From the NCBI RefSeq assembly GCF_020181615.1, contig NZ_CP084029.1, positions 310,001 through 374,000 on the forward strand: 64,000 nucleotides of DNA. Direction: 5' to 3'. The translations under genes were made by a program, and so were the position numbers. Shown in pieces: positions 51,713 through 59,174 of the stretch. The notes beneath the pieces are model-generated. The model was not told where the DNA came from. It searched no databases and was given only the letters and a program-made list of their open reading frames with translations. Every line of letters begins with the position of its first letter. Position 1 is the stretch's first letter. Source of the DNA: [Mycobacterium] crassicus. GTDB taxonomy: Bacteria > Actinomycetota > Actinomycetes > Mycobacteriales > Mycobacteriaceae.

Positions 51713-51740
51713 TATCAGGAAACGCACGTTATCAGAAACG
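51713..51740. promoter_or_regulatory. Direct repeat between the Rv0275c- and Rv0276-like genes
   Basis: TATCAGGAAACG (51713-51724) and TATCAGAAACG (51730-51740) are spaced 17 bp apart, 10 bp before the DUF2236 start. This is a candidate operator for the divergent TetR gene. Confidence 0.4.
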
Positions 51741-51750
51741 GGGTGGGTGG

Positions 51751-52662
51751 GTGATGGCTGCCGACGTGGCGATGCAGCAGGTGGAGCGGCCCGTGGGCGC
51801 GCCGCCGGACCCACGGCGCCGCCGGGCTGCCAAGCAGCATCGCGGCGGTGATCTGTCCGACGGCATGTTCGGTCTGTCGCTGATGGCCGGCTCGGCGAAC
51901 GTGATCATGCAGTTGGCGCGTCCGGGCGTGGGCTACGGCGTAGTGGAGAGCACCGTCGACAGCGGCCGCGCCGACCTGCATCCGTTCAAGCGGGCCCGCA
52001 CCACGATCGGCTACCTGGCAGTGGTCGCGTTGGGCAGTGAGATCGAACAGCAGGCGTTCCGCAAGGCGGTCGACGGGTCCCACCGCCAGGTCCGCTCCGG
52101 CGCGGACAGCCCGGTGAAGTACAACGCCTTCGACCCGGAACTGCAGCTGTGGGTGGCGGCCTGCCTGTACAAGGGTTCAGTCGACCTCTACCGGATGTTC
52201 TACGGCGAGATGGACGACGACGAAGCCGACCGGCACTACCAGGAGGCCATGGCCTTCGGCACCACGTTGCAGATGCGCCCCGAGATGTGGCCGGCGGACC
52301 GGGACGCCTTCGACAAGTACTGGCAGGAGCAGCTCGACACCAACATCGGCATCGACGGTCCCGTCCAGAAGTACCTGTATGGAATCGCCGCGGTCCGGAT
52401 GCGCGGGGTGACGTTGCCCGGACCGCTGCACAAGCTGGTCGAGGCGCCGATGTTGTTCATCACCACCGGCTTTCTGCCGCAACGGTTTCGCGACGAGATG
52501 CGGCTGCCGTGGGATGCCGCCAAGCAGCGCCAGTTCGACGCGATGATCGCCGCCCTGCGGATGGTCAACAACCTCACCCCGGGACCGCTGCGGCGGTTTC
52601 CGTTCAACGCCTTGATGTGGGACATGCGGTGGCGGATGCGGACCGGGCGCCCGCTGGTGTGA
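51751..52662 (+). CDS. DUF2236 / MpaB-like oxygenase family protein (Rv0276-like)
   Basis: A 303-residue protein of the DUF2236 family (latex-clearing/MpaB-type heme proteins), like Rv0276. Conserved stretches: GLSLMAGSANVIMQLARPGV, a HPFKRARTTIGYLAVVALG region, and QLWVAACLYKGSVDLYRMF with the family W-V segment. GTG 51751 follows GGGTGGG; ATG 51754 is an alternative. No signal peptide is visible. Known relatives bind heme b and oxygenate lipophilic substrates, but the heme ligand cannot be assigned with certainty here. It is the last gene before the selenocysteine block. Confidence 0.82.
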   Translation: MMAADVAMQQVERPVGAPPDPRRRRAAKQHRGGDLSDGMFGLSLMAGSANVIMQLARPGVGYGVVESTVDSGRADLHPFKRARTTIGYLAVVALGSEIEQQAFRKAVDGSHRQVRSGADSPVKYNAFDPELQLWVAACLYKGSVDLYRMFYGEMDDDEADRHYQEAMAFGTTLQMRPEMWPADRDAFDKYWQEQLDTNIGIDGPVQKYLYGIAAVRMRGVTLPGPLHKLVEAPMLFITTGFLPQRFRDEMRLPWDAAKQRQFDAMIAALRMVNNLTPGPLRRFPFNALMWDMRWRMRTGRPLV

Positions 52663-52679
52663 GGTGCGGCGCTGATCGT

Positions 52680-54476
52680 TCAGCGCACCACTTCCCGCTG
52701 GACCGCATCGATGCGACGGGTCCAGCCGCGCGCGTCGAGGTACTCCAGCAGCGGGATCATCACCCGCCGAGTGGTGTTCAGGGCCTGGCGCGCCGCGCTC
52801 GCGGTGAACGGCTGATCCAGTCGGGCCAGCTCACGCATCGCCAGCGCCGGCGCGGTCGGCAGCAGCACCAGCCCGTCGCGCAGTCGCAGCAACCGGCCGG
52901 CCCGCTCGGCTGCGGCCAACTCGCGGATGCCCAGGCGCAGCTCGGCCAGATCGTCGGCCTCCGGGGCGTGGAACGGGGCCACCGCCAGCCGGCTTTCCAG
53001 TTCGGCTATCGCGGCTTCGGCCGGGCCCAGATCGGTACCGGCACCGGGCGGTCTGATCCTGCCGTCGTGCTGCTCCAGCCCGGCGTCGTGCACCAGTTCG
53101 TCGAGCATCGCAAGATCGGGCAGTGCCAGCAGATCGGTGGCCGCCCCCCGGGACATGCCGGCGGCCAACGGGTTTCGCTCCTGTAGCTCACGCACGGCGG
53201 ACTGCAACAGTTCTTGCCAGCCCCGGTACGTCGCATCGTGTACCCACCAGCCGTGGATCGCCTTCACCCCGGCCGGCGCGGGCGGGAGGTGGTATCCGAG
53301 TAGCCGCAGGTGCGCTTCGGGCACCGCGCCCCGGCGTTGCGCTTCGGCGAGCAGTCGGCCGGTCAGATCGGCCGGATCGGTGGAGGCCAGGGCGGCGGCA
53401 CGGCGGGCCGCGTCGCCACGGCGCCGTAGGTCAGGTGGGTCGGCGTCGAGCACCAACACCCCGCCCAGCACGCAGCGGGTACCGGGATCGCGCAGGACCA
53501 GGTGATCGGAGAATCCCAGCGGCAGGGGGTATTCCAGCGTGAGGCGGGCATGTTCGGCATCGAGGCGGCGCAGCCGGGCAGCCATGGCGGTGGTGCCGAC
53601 GTGGACGGTGAGGTGTTCAGGGGTGGCGGTGAGCGCGACGCCGGTATGGCGCCGGACGTCGACGACGGTGGTGGTGAGCCACTGGTCGGGGCGGACCAGC
53701 GCGCCACCGCGGCGTGCGTCTCCGGCGGAAATGCCCCGCAGGTTGACCGCCACCCGGGCCGTCGGCCCGATCGACGAACACGGCTCGCCGCAGCTCTGCA
53801 GCCCGCGGACCACCGCCGACCGGGCCGAGCCGTGCTCCAGCAGTTGTAGGTGGTCACCGACGGCCAGGGTCCCCGCGGTCAGGGTGCCGGTCACCACCGT
53901 CCCCGCCCCGGTGATGGTGAAGGCCCGGTCGACCCACAGCCGGAGCCGCCCGTCGGCGGGCGGACTCGGCGCCCCGGTCAGCACGTCGTCGAGAACGGCC
54001 CGCAGCGTGTCCAGTCCGGTCCCGTCGGCCGCCGACACGGTGACGATCGGTGCGTCACGCAGGCCGGTGCCCGCCAGTTCGGCCCGGACCTGATCCGATA
54101 CCTCGCCGACCCGCTCGGCGTCGGCCCGGTCGGATCGGGTGAGTGCCACCAAGCCGTGTGAAATCCCCAGGGCGGCAATGGCATCACGATGGTCTCCGGA
54201 CTGCGCCTGCCAGCCCTCATCGGCGGCGACCACGAAGCACACCACCGAGGCGGGCCCCAGCCCGGCCAGCGTGTTGGGCAGGAACCGTTCATGCCCCGGA
54301 ACGTCGACGAACGCCACCTGCCGCCCCGAGGGCAGGGCGGTCCAGGCGAACCCCAAGTCGATGGTGAGGCCGCGGCGGCGCTCTTCGGCCCACCGGTCGG
54401 GTTCCATACCGGTCAGTGCCCGCACCAGCGTGGATTTGCCGTGGTCGACGTGGCCGGCGGTGGCGACAGTGAACAT
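52680..54476 (-). CDS. selB: Selenocysteine-specific elongation factor SelB
   Basis: A 598-residue SelB, typical bacterial length. The N-terminal GTPase has FTVATAGHVDHGKSTLVRAL (P-loop), AFVDVPGHERFLPNTLAG (switch II) and the base-recognition motif VALTRSDRAD. EF-Tu-like domains 2 and 3 follow (about 175-345; ITGAGTVVTGTLTAGTLAVG). The last 250 residues are winged-helix repeats that bind the SECIS RNA. It brings Sec-tRNA to UGA codons next to a SECIS hairpin, here in fdhA. ATG 54476 is 13 bp after the selA stop. It is the last gene of the unit tRNA-Sec-selA-selB. Confidence 0.96.
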   Translation of the reverse strand: MFTVATAGHVDHGKSTLVRALTGMEPDRWAEERRRGLTIDLGFAWTALPSGRQVAFVDVPGHERFLPNTLAGLGPASVVCFVVAADEGWQAQSGDHRDAIAALGISHGLVALTRSDRADAERVGEVSDQVRAELAGTGLRDAPIVTVSAADGTGLDTLRAVLDDVLTGAPSPPADGRLRLWVDRAFTITGAGTVVTGTLTAGTLAVGDHLQLLEHGSARSAVVRGLQSCGEPCSSIGPTARVAVNLRGISAGDARRGGALVRPDQWLTTTVVDVRRHTGVALTATPEHLTVHVGTTAMAARLRRLDAEHARLTLEYPLPLGFSDHLVLRDPGTRCVLGGVLVLDADPPDLRRRGDAARRAAALASTDPADLTGRLLAEAQRRGAVPEAHLRLLGYHLPPAPAGVKAIHGWWVHDATYRGWQELLQSAVRELQERNPLAAGMSRGAATDLLALPDLAMLDELVHDAGLEQHDGRIRPPGAGTDLGPAEAAIAELESRLAVAPFHAPEADDLAELRLGIRELAAAERAGRLLRLRDGLVLLPTAPALAMRELARLDQPFTASAARQALNTTRRVMIPLLEYLDARGWTRRIDAVQREVVR

Positions 54477-54489
54477 GATCAGTACACGC

Positions 54490-55797
54490 TCACCCGATCC
54501 GGGCGAGGGCGGCCCGCACCGCGCCCAGCAGCCGCTCGTCGTCGGCCTCGGGCACACAGCGCAGATCGAGCAGGCAGGCTCCGTCGTGCACCCGGGGCAA
54601 CACCGCGGGATCGCCGGTGCGCAGTGGCGCGGCCACCGCCTCGGGCAGCCGGACCGCCCAGCCCGGCAGCGGAACTCCGGGGGCGCCGCCGCCTCCGACT
54701 CGGCCGTCGTGCGCGACGACGGTGGCGCCGATCGCGTCGGCCAGCCGGTCCGCGCGGGCGCGCAACCGCGCCGGGTCGGCATGCAGAGCCCGGGTCACCG
54801 GGGCGGCGGCGCCGGAGACGGTGGCCTCCAGGGCGGCGAGCGTGAGCTTGTCGGCTCGCACCGCCCGGGCCAACGGATGCCGGGCCAGCCGGGCCACGAT
54901 CTGGCTGCGGCCCAGCACCACGCCGGCCTGCGGCCCGCCGAGCAGCTTGTCGCCGCTGGCGGTGATCACGTCGGCACCGTCGGTCAGGGCGGTGGTCGCA
55001 TCGGGCTCGTCGGGCAGCAACGTATCGGGGGCCAGCAGTCCGCTGCCCAGGTCCGCTATCAGCGGTACGGCGTATTCGCTTGCCAGTGGCCGTAGTTCAC
55101 GCAGATTCACGGCGGCGGTGAACCCGTGCACGGCAAAATTGCTGGGATGCACCTTGAGGATGCAGCCGGTCTGCGGCCCGAGGGCTTCGGCGTAGTCACG
55201 CAGGTGGGTGCGGTTGGTGGTGCCCACCTCGCGCAGTGCCGCACCGGTGGAGGCGATCAGGTCCGGCAGCCGGAACCCGGCCCCGATCTCGATCAGCTCA
55301 CCACGGCTGACCACCACCTCCTTGCCCGCGGCCAGCGCGGTGGTGGCCAGCACCAGCGCCGCGGCACCGTTGTTGACCACCAGGGCGTCCTCGGCCGGCG
55401 GGCAGGCGGCCAGCAGTGCGGCGCGTGCCGCGATGCCGCGCGCCGACCGGGCGCCGGTGTCCAGGTCCAGCTCGACGTCGACGTAGCCGCTGGCTGCCAC
55501 CAGGGCCTCGATCGCGGTCGCCGACAACGGCGCCCGGCCCAGGTTGGTGTGCACCACCACCCCGGTGGCGTTGAGCACAGGCCGCAGCGTGGTCCCGGCG
55601 TGGGCCGGAAGAGTCTCCAACACAACGTTTGCGACCTGCTCGGGTGCCAGTTCGCCGCGGCGTGCCCGGTCCTGAGCGTCGCGCACCAGCCGGCGGACGA
55701 CATGCTCGCCGAGCCGGCTGCGGGCCGCCGCGACGCTGGGCAGCATCAGCAGTGCGTCGGTACGCGGAATGGCGCGGCGCGGGTCGACCTCGTTCAC
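54490..55797 (-). CDS. selA: L-seryl-tRNA(Sec) selenium transferase SelA
   Basis: A 435-residue PLP enzyme that converts Ser-tRNA(Sec) to Sec-tRNA(Sec) with selenophosphate. The cofactor lysine is in SGDKLLGGPQAGVVLG (Lys284); other family stretches are LNATGVVVHTNLGRAPLSA, VNNGAAALVLATTALA and REVGTTNRTHLRDY. GTG 55797 is chosen because GAGGAGG lies just before it. The open frame continues far upstream only because it runs through the tRNA and selD in antisense. The tRNA-Sec 3' end is 16 bp upstream, so both probably come from one transcript processed at the tRNA. Confidence 0.96.
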   Translation of the reverse strand: MNEVDPRRAIPRTDALLMLPSVAAARSRLGEHVVRRLVRDAQDRARRGELAPEQVANVVLETLPAHAGTTLRPVLNATGVVVHTNLGRAPLSATAIEALVAASGYVDVELDLDTGARSARGIAARAALLAACPPAEDALVVNNGAAALVLATTALAAGKEVVVSRGELIEIGAGFRLPDLIASTGAALREVGTTNRTHLRDYAEALGPQTGCILKVHPSNFAVHGFTAAVNLRELRPLASEYAVPLIADLGSGLLAPDTLLPDEPDATTALTDGADVITASGDKLLGGPQAGVVLGRSQIVARLARHPLARAVRADKLTLAALEATVSGAAAPVTRALHADPARLRARADRLADAIGATVVAHDGRVGGGGAPGVPLPGWAVRLPEAVAAPLRTGDPAVLPRVHDGACLLDLRCVPEADDERLLGAVRAALARIG

Positions 55798-55813
55798 TGC
55801 CCCTCCTCGAAGC

Positions 55814-55908
55814 TGGCGGAGGCGGACGGGAATCGAACCCGCCAGGCCGAGCTGCTCGGCCTCACCGGTTTTGAAGACCGGGGAGCCCACCAGGACCCAG
55901 ACACCTCC
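55814..55908 (-). tRNA. selC: tRNA-Sec (anticodon UCA)
   Basis: A 95-nt tRNA with encoded CCA. It begins GGAGGTGT and ends CCGCCTCC-G-CCA. The acceptor stem pairs for 7 of 8 positions, as in the extended SelC stem. The D stem has 6 pairs (GGGTCC/GGGCTC), the anticodon arm is CCGGT-CTTCAAA-ACCGG with UCA at 55872-55874, the long variable arm is GGCCGAG-CAG-CTCGGCC, and the T arm holds GGTTCGATTCC. These are the defining features of selenocysteine tRNA. It is transcribed with selA and is divergent from selD over 36 bp. Confidence 0.97.
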
Positions 55909-55931
55909 CTGCACCGAACACGACGCGGTGA

Positions 55932-55944
55932 CTAGCCTAAGCCG
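55932..55944. promoter_or_regulatory. Overlapping divergent -10 boxes for selD and tRNA-Sec
   Basis: TAGCCT (55933-55938, plus) stands 6 nt before the selD ATG, a leaderless arrangement. TAGGCT (55939-55934, minus) points toward the tRNA. The two hexamers share five base pairs, so the two promoters must compete for polymerase. Confidence 0.5.
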
Positions 55945-56934
55945 ATGGGTTCGGTGCAGGACACCCGATTGACCGGCTATGCGCACGGCGGCGGCTGCGC
56001 GTGCAAGATTCCGCCCGGTGAGCTGGAGGACGCAGTACGCGGCCTGACCGGCCAATCCGGGGACCGGGTGCTGGTCGGGCTCGACGACGGCGATGACGCC
56101 GCGGTCGTCCTGGTGCGCGATGACCTGGCGGTGTTGTCCACCGCGGACTTCTTCACCCCCGTCGTGGATGACGCCTACGACTGGGGGCGGATCGCGGCTG
56201 CCAACGCCCTGTCGGACATCTACGCGATGGGCGGAGACCCGGTGGTCGCCATCAACCTGGTCGGCTGGCCGCGCGAGACGCTGCCGCTGGAGCTGATGAC
56301 CGAGGTGCTGCGCGGCGGACTGGCGGTGGCCCAGCAGGCGGGCTGCCCGGTGATCGGCGGGCACTCCATCGATGATCCGGAACCGAAATACGGCATGGCG
56401 GTCACCGGGGTGGCCGATCCGAACCGCTTGCTGCGCAACGACGCCGCACTGGCCGGCCTGCCGCTGACGTTGACCAAGCCGATCGGGGTGGGGCTGCTCA
56501 ACAACCGGCACAAGCGCACCGGCGAGGTCTTCGACGAGGCGATCGCGACCATGGTCGGGCTGAACCGTGACGCCGCCCGGGCCGCGTTGTCGCAGGGGGT
56601 GCGGGCGGCTACCGACGTCACCGGGTTCGGTCTGCTCGGCCACCTCTACAAACTGTGCCGAGCCTCGCGGGTCGGCGCGGTGATCGACCGTGCGGCGGTG
56701 CCGGTCATCGAAGGCGCGCATGCGGCGCTGCGCGACGGCTTCGTATCCGGCGGCAGCCGCCGCAACCTGGACTGGGTTCGCCCGCACCTTCGTCCCGGGC
56801 CCGGGACAGGCGAGGACGACCTGCTGCTGCTGGCCGACGCGCAGACCTCTGGCGGTCTGCTGGTCGTCGGCGAGCTGCCCGGGTATCCGGTGATCGGGCA
56901 CACCGTGGCGGGTAGCGGAATCGAGGTGCGGTGA
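55945..56934 (+). CDS. selD: Selenophosphate synthetase SelD
   Basis: A 329-residue SelD that makes selenophosphate from selenide and ATP. The active-site loop HGGGCACKIPP has Cys18 and Lys21 (equivalent to E. coli Cys17/Lys20), so this SelD does not itself use selenocysteine. Further motifs are LSTADFFTPVVDDAYDWGRI, ANALSDIYAMGGDPV, GGHSIDDPEPKYG and ATDVTGFGLLGHLYKL. ATG 55945 lies 6 nt after a -10 hexamer, so the mRNA is probably leaderless. Its stop overlaps the start of a DUF2945 gene (GTGA). Confidence 0.97.
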   Translation: MGSVQDTRLTGYAHGGGCACKIPPGELEDAVRGLTGQSGDRVLVGLDDGDDAAVVLVRDDLAVLSTADFFTPVVDDAYDWGRIAAANALSDIYAMGGDPVVAINLVGWPRETLPLELMTEVLRGGLAVAQQAGCPVIGGHSIDDPEPKYGMAVTGVADPNRLLRNDAALAGLPLTLTKPIGVGLLNNRHKRTGEVFDEAIATMVGLNRDAARAALSQGVRAATDVTGFGLLGHLYKLCRASRVGAVIDRAAVPVIEGAHAALRDGFVSGGSRRNLDWVRPHLRPGPGTGEDDLLLLADAQTSGGLLVVGELPGYPVIGHTVAGSGIEVR

Positions 56935-57143
56935 GCGACTTCAATGTGGGCGACCACGTGCGGTGGAACTCCGAAGCCGGCTATGTGACCGGCCGGATCA
57001 CCAAGATCCACACCGCGGACACCGAATACAAGGGACATCGTCGGCACTGCAGCCCGGCTGACCCGCAGTACGAGATCAAAAGCGACAGAACCGATCACAT
57101 CGCCATGCACAAGGGATCGGCGTTGCACAGAATCGGTGGCTAG
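56931..57143 (+). CDS. DUF2945 small protein coupled to selD
   Basis: A 70-residue protein of the DUF2945 (hypervirulence-associated, TUDOR-like) family: FNVGDHVRWNSEAGYVTGRI, then KIHTADTEYKGHRRHCSPADP and YEIKSDRTDHIAMHKGSALHRI. Such small SH3/Tudor-like barrels are common in actinobacteria, with no established function. GTG 56931 overlaps the selD stop, so translation is coupled. No link to selenium is known; the coupling is the only hint. It converges with the formate dehydrogenase membrane-subunit gene after 13 bp. Confidence 0.8.
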   Translation: MSDFNVGDHVRWNSEAGYVTGRITKIHTADTEYKGHRRHCSPADPQYEIKSDRTDHIAMHKGSALHRIGG

Positions 57144-57156
57144 GGGCTGGCCCGCC

Positions 57157-58200
57157 TCACCCGGCCGTGGTGATCGAATCCCCGGTGATGCCCGCCGCAC
57201 GGCGGGCTGCCAGCCGGCGTTTCTGCGGCTCGATGGTGTACCGGGGGTCCTTGGCCGATTCGATGCCGGCCTCGAACACCCCGAACCGGGTCAGTGCCGA
57301 CGCGGCCAGCAAGGCCGTCCCCGACAACGCCGCCACCACGCGGTTCCGCCCGCCCAGCAGCGTCCCCACACCGCCGGCCACCGCCAGGCGTTCACTGGCG
57401 CGCAGCATCGCCCCGGCCCGGCCGTCATGCAGCGGCTCGGCGGCGATCGGGTCCATCCGCTGCTCCATGAGACGGGTGGCGAGCAGGTCACCGACCACCC
57501 CGAGCACCGCCAATCGCCGGGCCGGCCCGGCCTGGGCCACCGGCGTGGTGAGCATCGCCAGCCCGCCGGAGGCCAGGCTCGCCGAGCTGACGAACACGAA
57601 CGGCAGGTCGCGATGGGCACCGTGCCAGGTCGGGGTTGCGGTGTCGCCCAGCAACACGGCGGTATAGACGGCCAGCGGTGCCGCGAACACCGCGGCCTCC
57701 AAGCCGGCCGGCCCCTCGACGGCGCGCAGCACGCCGCGCAGTGGGCCCAGCGGCAGCCGTTCGCCGGTGAGCCGGTCGACCTCCGCGGCGGCGGCCACCC
57801 CGGCGCCGGTGCTGAAGGCCGAGAGGATCCACGATCCCAGGCTCATCGGGGAGGTGAGCTTGATGGTGCGCAGCATGTTGAAGAATCGCTCCGGGCGGCC
57901 GAGGTCGCTGATCAGGGCCGCAGCGCTGAGCATCACCGCCCCCAGTGCTGCGAGCCGGGCGTTGCGCCGCAACACCGGCCGGCCGGTCAGCTGCGCCCCG
58001 GCGGCCAGCAGCCCGGAGCCACCGGCGACGCCGCCGAGGAACAGATACGCCGCGATCTCATGCGACCACGGCGCGGGCTTGACCACCGGGCGTCCGTAGT
58101 AGGAGGTGAACTGCACATCGGGCACCATCGGCATTTCCCGGCCGCCGTCACCACCACCCCGGCGGCGGCGGCGCCGGCGGGGCTCGTGCGCAGTGCTCAC
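57157..58200 (-). CDS. NrfD/PsrC-type membrane subunit of formate dehydrogenase
   Basis: A 347-residue membrane protein of the NrfD/polysulfide reductase type. After a cytoplasmic Arg-rich start, eight or so hydrophobic segments follow, including the quinone-site region PWSHEIAAYLFLGGVAGGSG, AALGAVMLSAAALISDLGRPERF and MSLGSWILSAFSTGAGVAAAA. It transfers electrons from the ferredoxin subunit to menaquinone and replaces the cytochrome b subunit (FdnI) of the E. coli enzyme. GTG 58200 overlaps the fdhB stop by 4 bases. Because NrfD subunits have no heme, the link to quinone goes directly through the last Fe-S cluster. Confidence 0.88.
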   Translation of the reverse strand: MSTAHEPRRRRRRRGGGDGGREMPMVPDVQFTSYYGRPVVKPAPWSHEIAAYLFLGGVAGGSGLLAAGAQLTGRPVLRRNARLAALGAVMLSAAALISDLGRPERFFNMLRTIKLTSPMSLGSWILSAFSTGAGVAAAAEVDRLTGERLPLGPLRGVLRAVEGPAGLEAAVFAAPLAVYTAVLLGDTATPTWHGAHRDLPFVFVSSASLASGGLAMLTTPVAQAGPARRLAVLGVVGDLLATRLMEQRMDPIAAEPLHDGRAGAMLRASERLAVAGGVGTLLGGRNRVVAALSGTALLAASALTRFGVFEAGIESAKDPRYTIEPQKRRLAARRAAGITGDSITTAG

Positions 58201-59174
58201 CGGCGCCTCCCCAGAAATGCCACCGCCGCCGCACCGATCATCCCCGCGGCGGCCAGCGCCGACCGTTTGAACATCACCGGCAGGTCGGCGGTGCCCACCC
58301 GTGGGTCCGGCGGCAGGCCGTACACCTCCGGTTCGTCGAGCAGCAGGAAAATCGACCCGGTGCCGCCGACGCCGTCGTTCTCGTTGGCGCCGTAGAGCCG
58401 CGCCTCGGTCCGGCCCTCCGCATGCATGCGGGTCACCCGCTCACGCGCTTCGACGACCAGATCGTCGTGGTCGCCGAACTTGATCGACTCGGTCGGACAG
58501 GTTTTCGCGCAGGCCGGGACCTCATCGTCGACCAGTCGGTCGTAGCACATCGTGCACTTCTGGGCGATTCCCGTCTCGGCCACCCCGGGCTCGGCCCCCC
58601 GGGCCGACTTCGGCGCGGCCGTGCCGTCGGTGCGGCGCTCGATGACCCCGAACGGGCAGGCCGGCACGCAGTTGCCGCAGCCGTTGCAGATGTCGTCCTG
58701 CACCACCACTGTGCCGAATTCGGTGCGGAACAGCGAACCCGTCGGGCACACGTCCAGGCACCCGGCGTGCGTGCAGTGCTTGCAGACATCCGAGGCCATC
58801 AGCCAGCGGAACTGGTCGGTGTCGGGAGGGGTCAGATCCGGTGCCGCACCGGGCATCTTCGGCATGCCCAGGTCGATGAGTTGCCGTCCGCTCTCGCGTG
58901 CCGCAGCGATGGCGTCTTGGCCCTGCTCGATGAACGCCACATGCCGCCAGGTGTTGGCGCCCAGTGCGCCGGTGTTGTCGTACGACGACCCGAGCAGCTC
59001 CAGATCACCGTCGGCGGGGTTGTGGTTCCACTCCTTGCAGGCCACCTCGCAGGCCTTGCACCCGATACAGATCGAGGTGTCGGTCAAGAACCCCTTGCGC
59101 CGGTGGCGCTTTCCCGGCATCTCGGACCAGCCGGCGTCGGCAGCGGGGTCGGTCGGTCCGGACAGTTGGCCCAT
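58197..59174 (-). CDS. fdhB: Formate dehydrogenase iron-sulfur subunit
   Basis: A 325-residue ferredoxin subunit with four [4Fe-4S] cysteine sets: CIGCKACEVACKEWN, CKHCTHAGCLDVCP, CNGCGNCVPACPFG, and CTMCYDRL with CAKTCPTESI. Near the C-terminus is one hydrophobic helix (LAAAGMIGAAAVAFLG) ending RRR, as in the membrane-anchored FdnH/FdoH subunits. It carries electrons from the Mo/W-Sec site of FdhA to the NrfD subunit. ATG 59174 overlaps the fdhA stop (ATGA), and its own stop overlaps the membrane-subunit start, so the three genes are translationally coupled. Confidence 0.95.
   Translation of the reverse strand: MGQLSGPTDPAADAGWSEMPGKRHRRKGFLTDTSICIGCKACEVACKEWNHNPADGDLELLGSSYDNTGALGANTWRHVAFIEQGQDAIAAARESGRQLIDLGMPKMPGAAPDLTPPDTDQFRWLMASDVCKHCTHAGCLDVCPTGSLFRTEFGTVVVQDDICNGCGNCVPACPFGVIERRTDGTAAPKSARGAEPGVAETGIAQKCTMCYDRLVDDEVPACAKTCPTESIKFGDHDDLVVEARERVTRMHAEGRTEARLYGANENDGVGGTGSIFLLLDEPEVYGLPPDPRVGTADLPVMFKRSALAAAGMIGAAAVAFLGRRR

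Noticed and set aside
54490..56901. selA extended to an 803-residue protein
   Set aside because: The upstream part runs antisense through selD and the tRNA; GTG 55797 has a GAGGAGG site and gives the normal SelA length.
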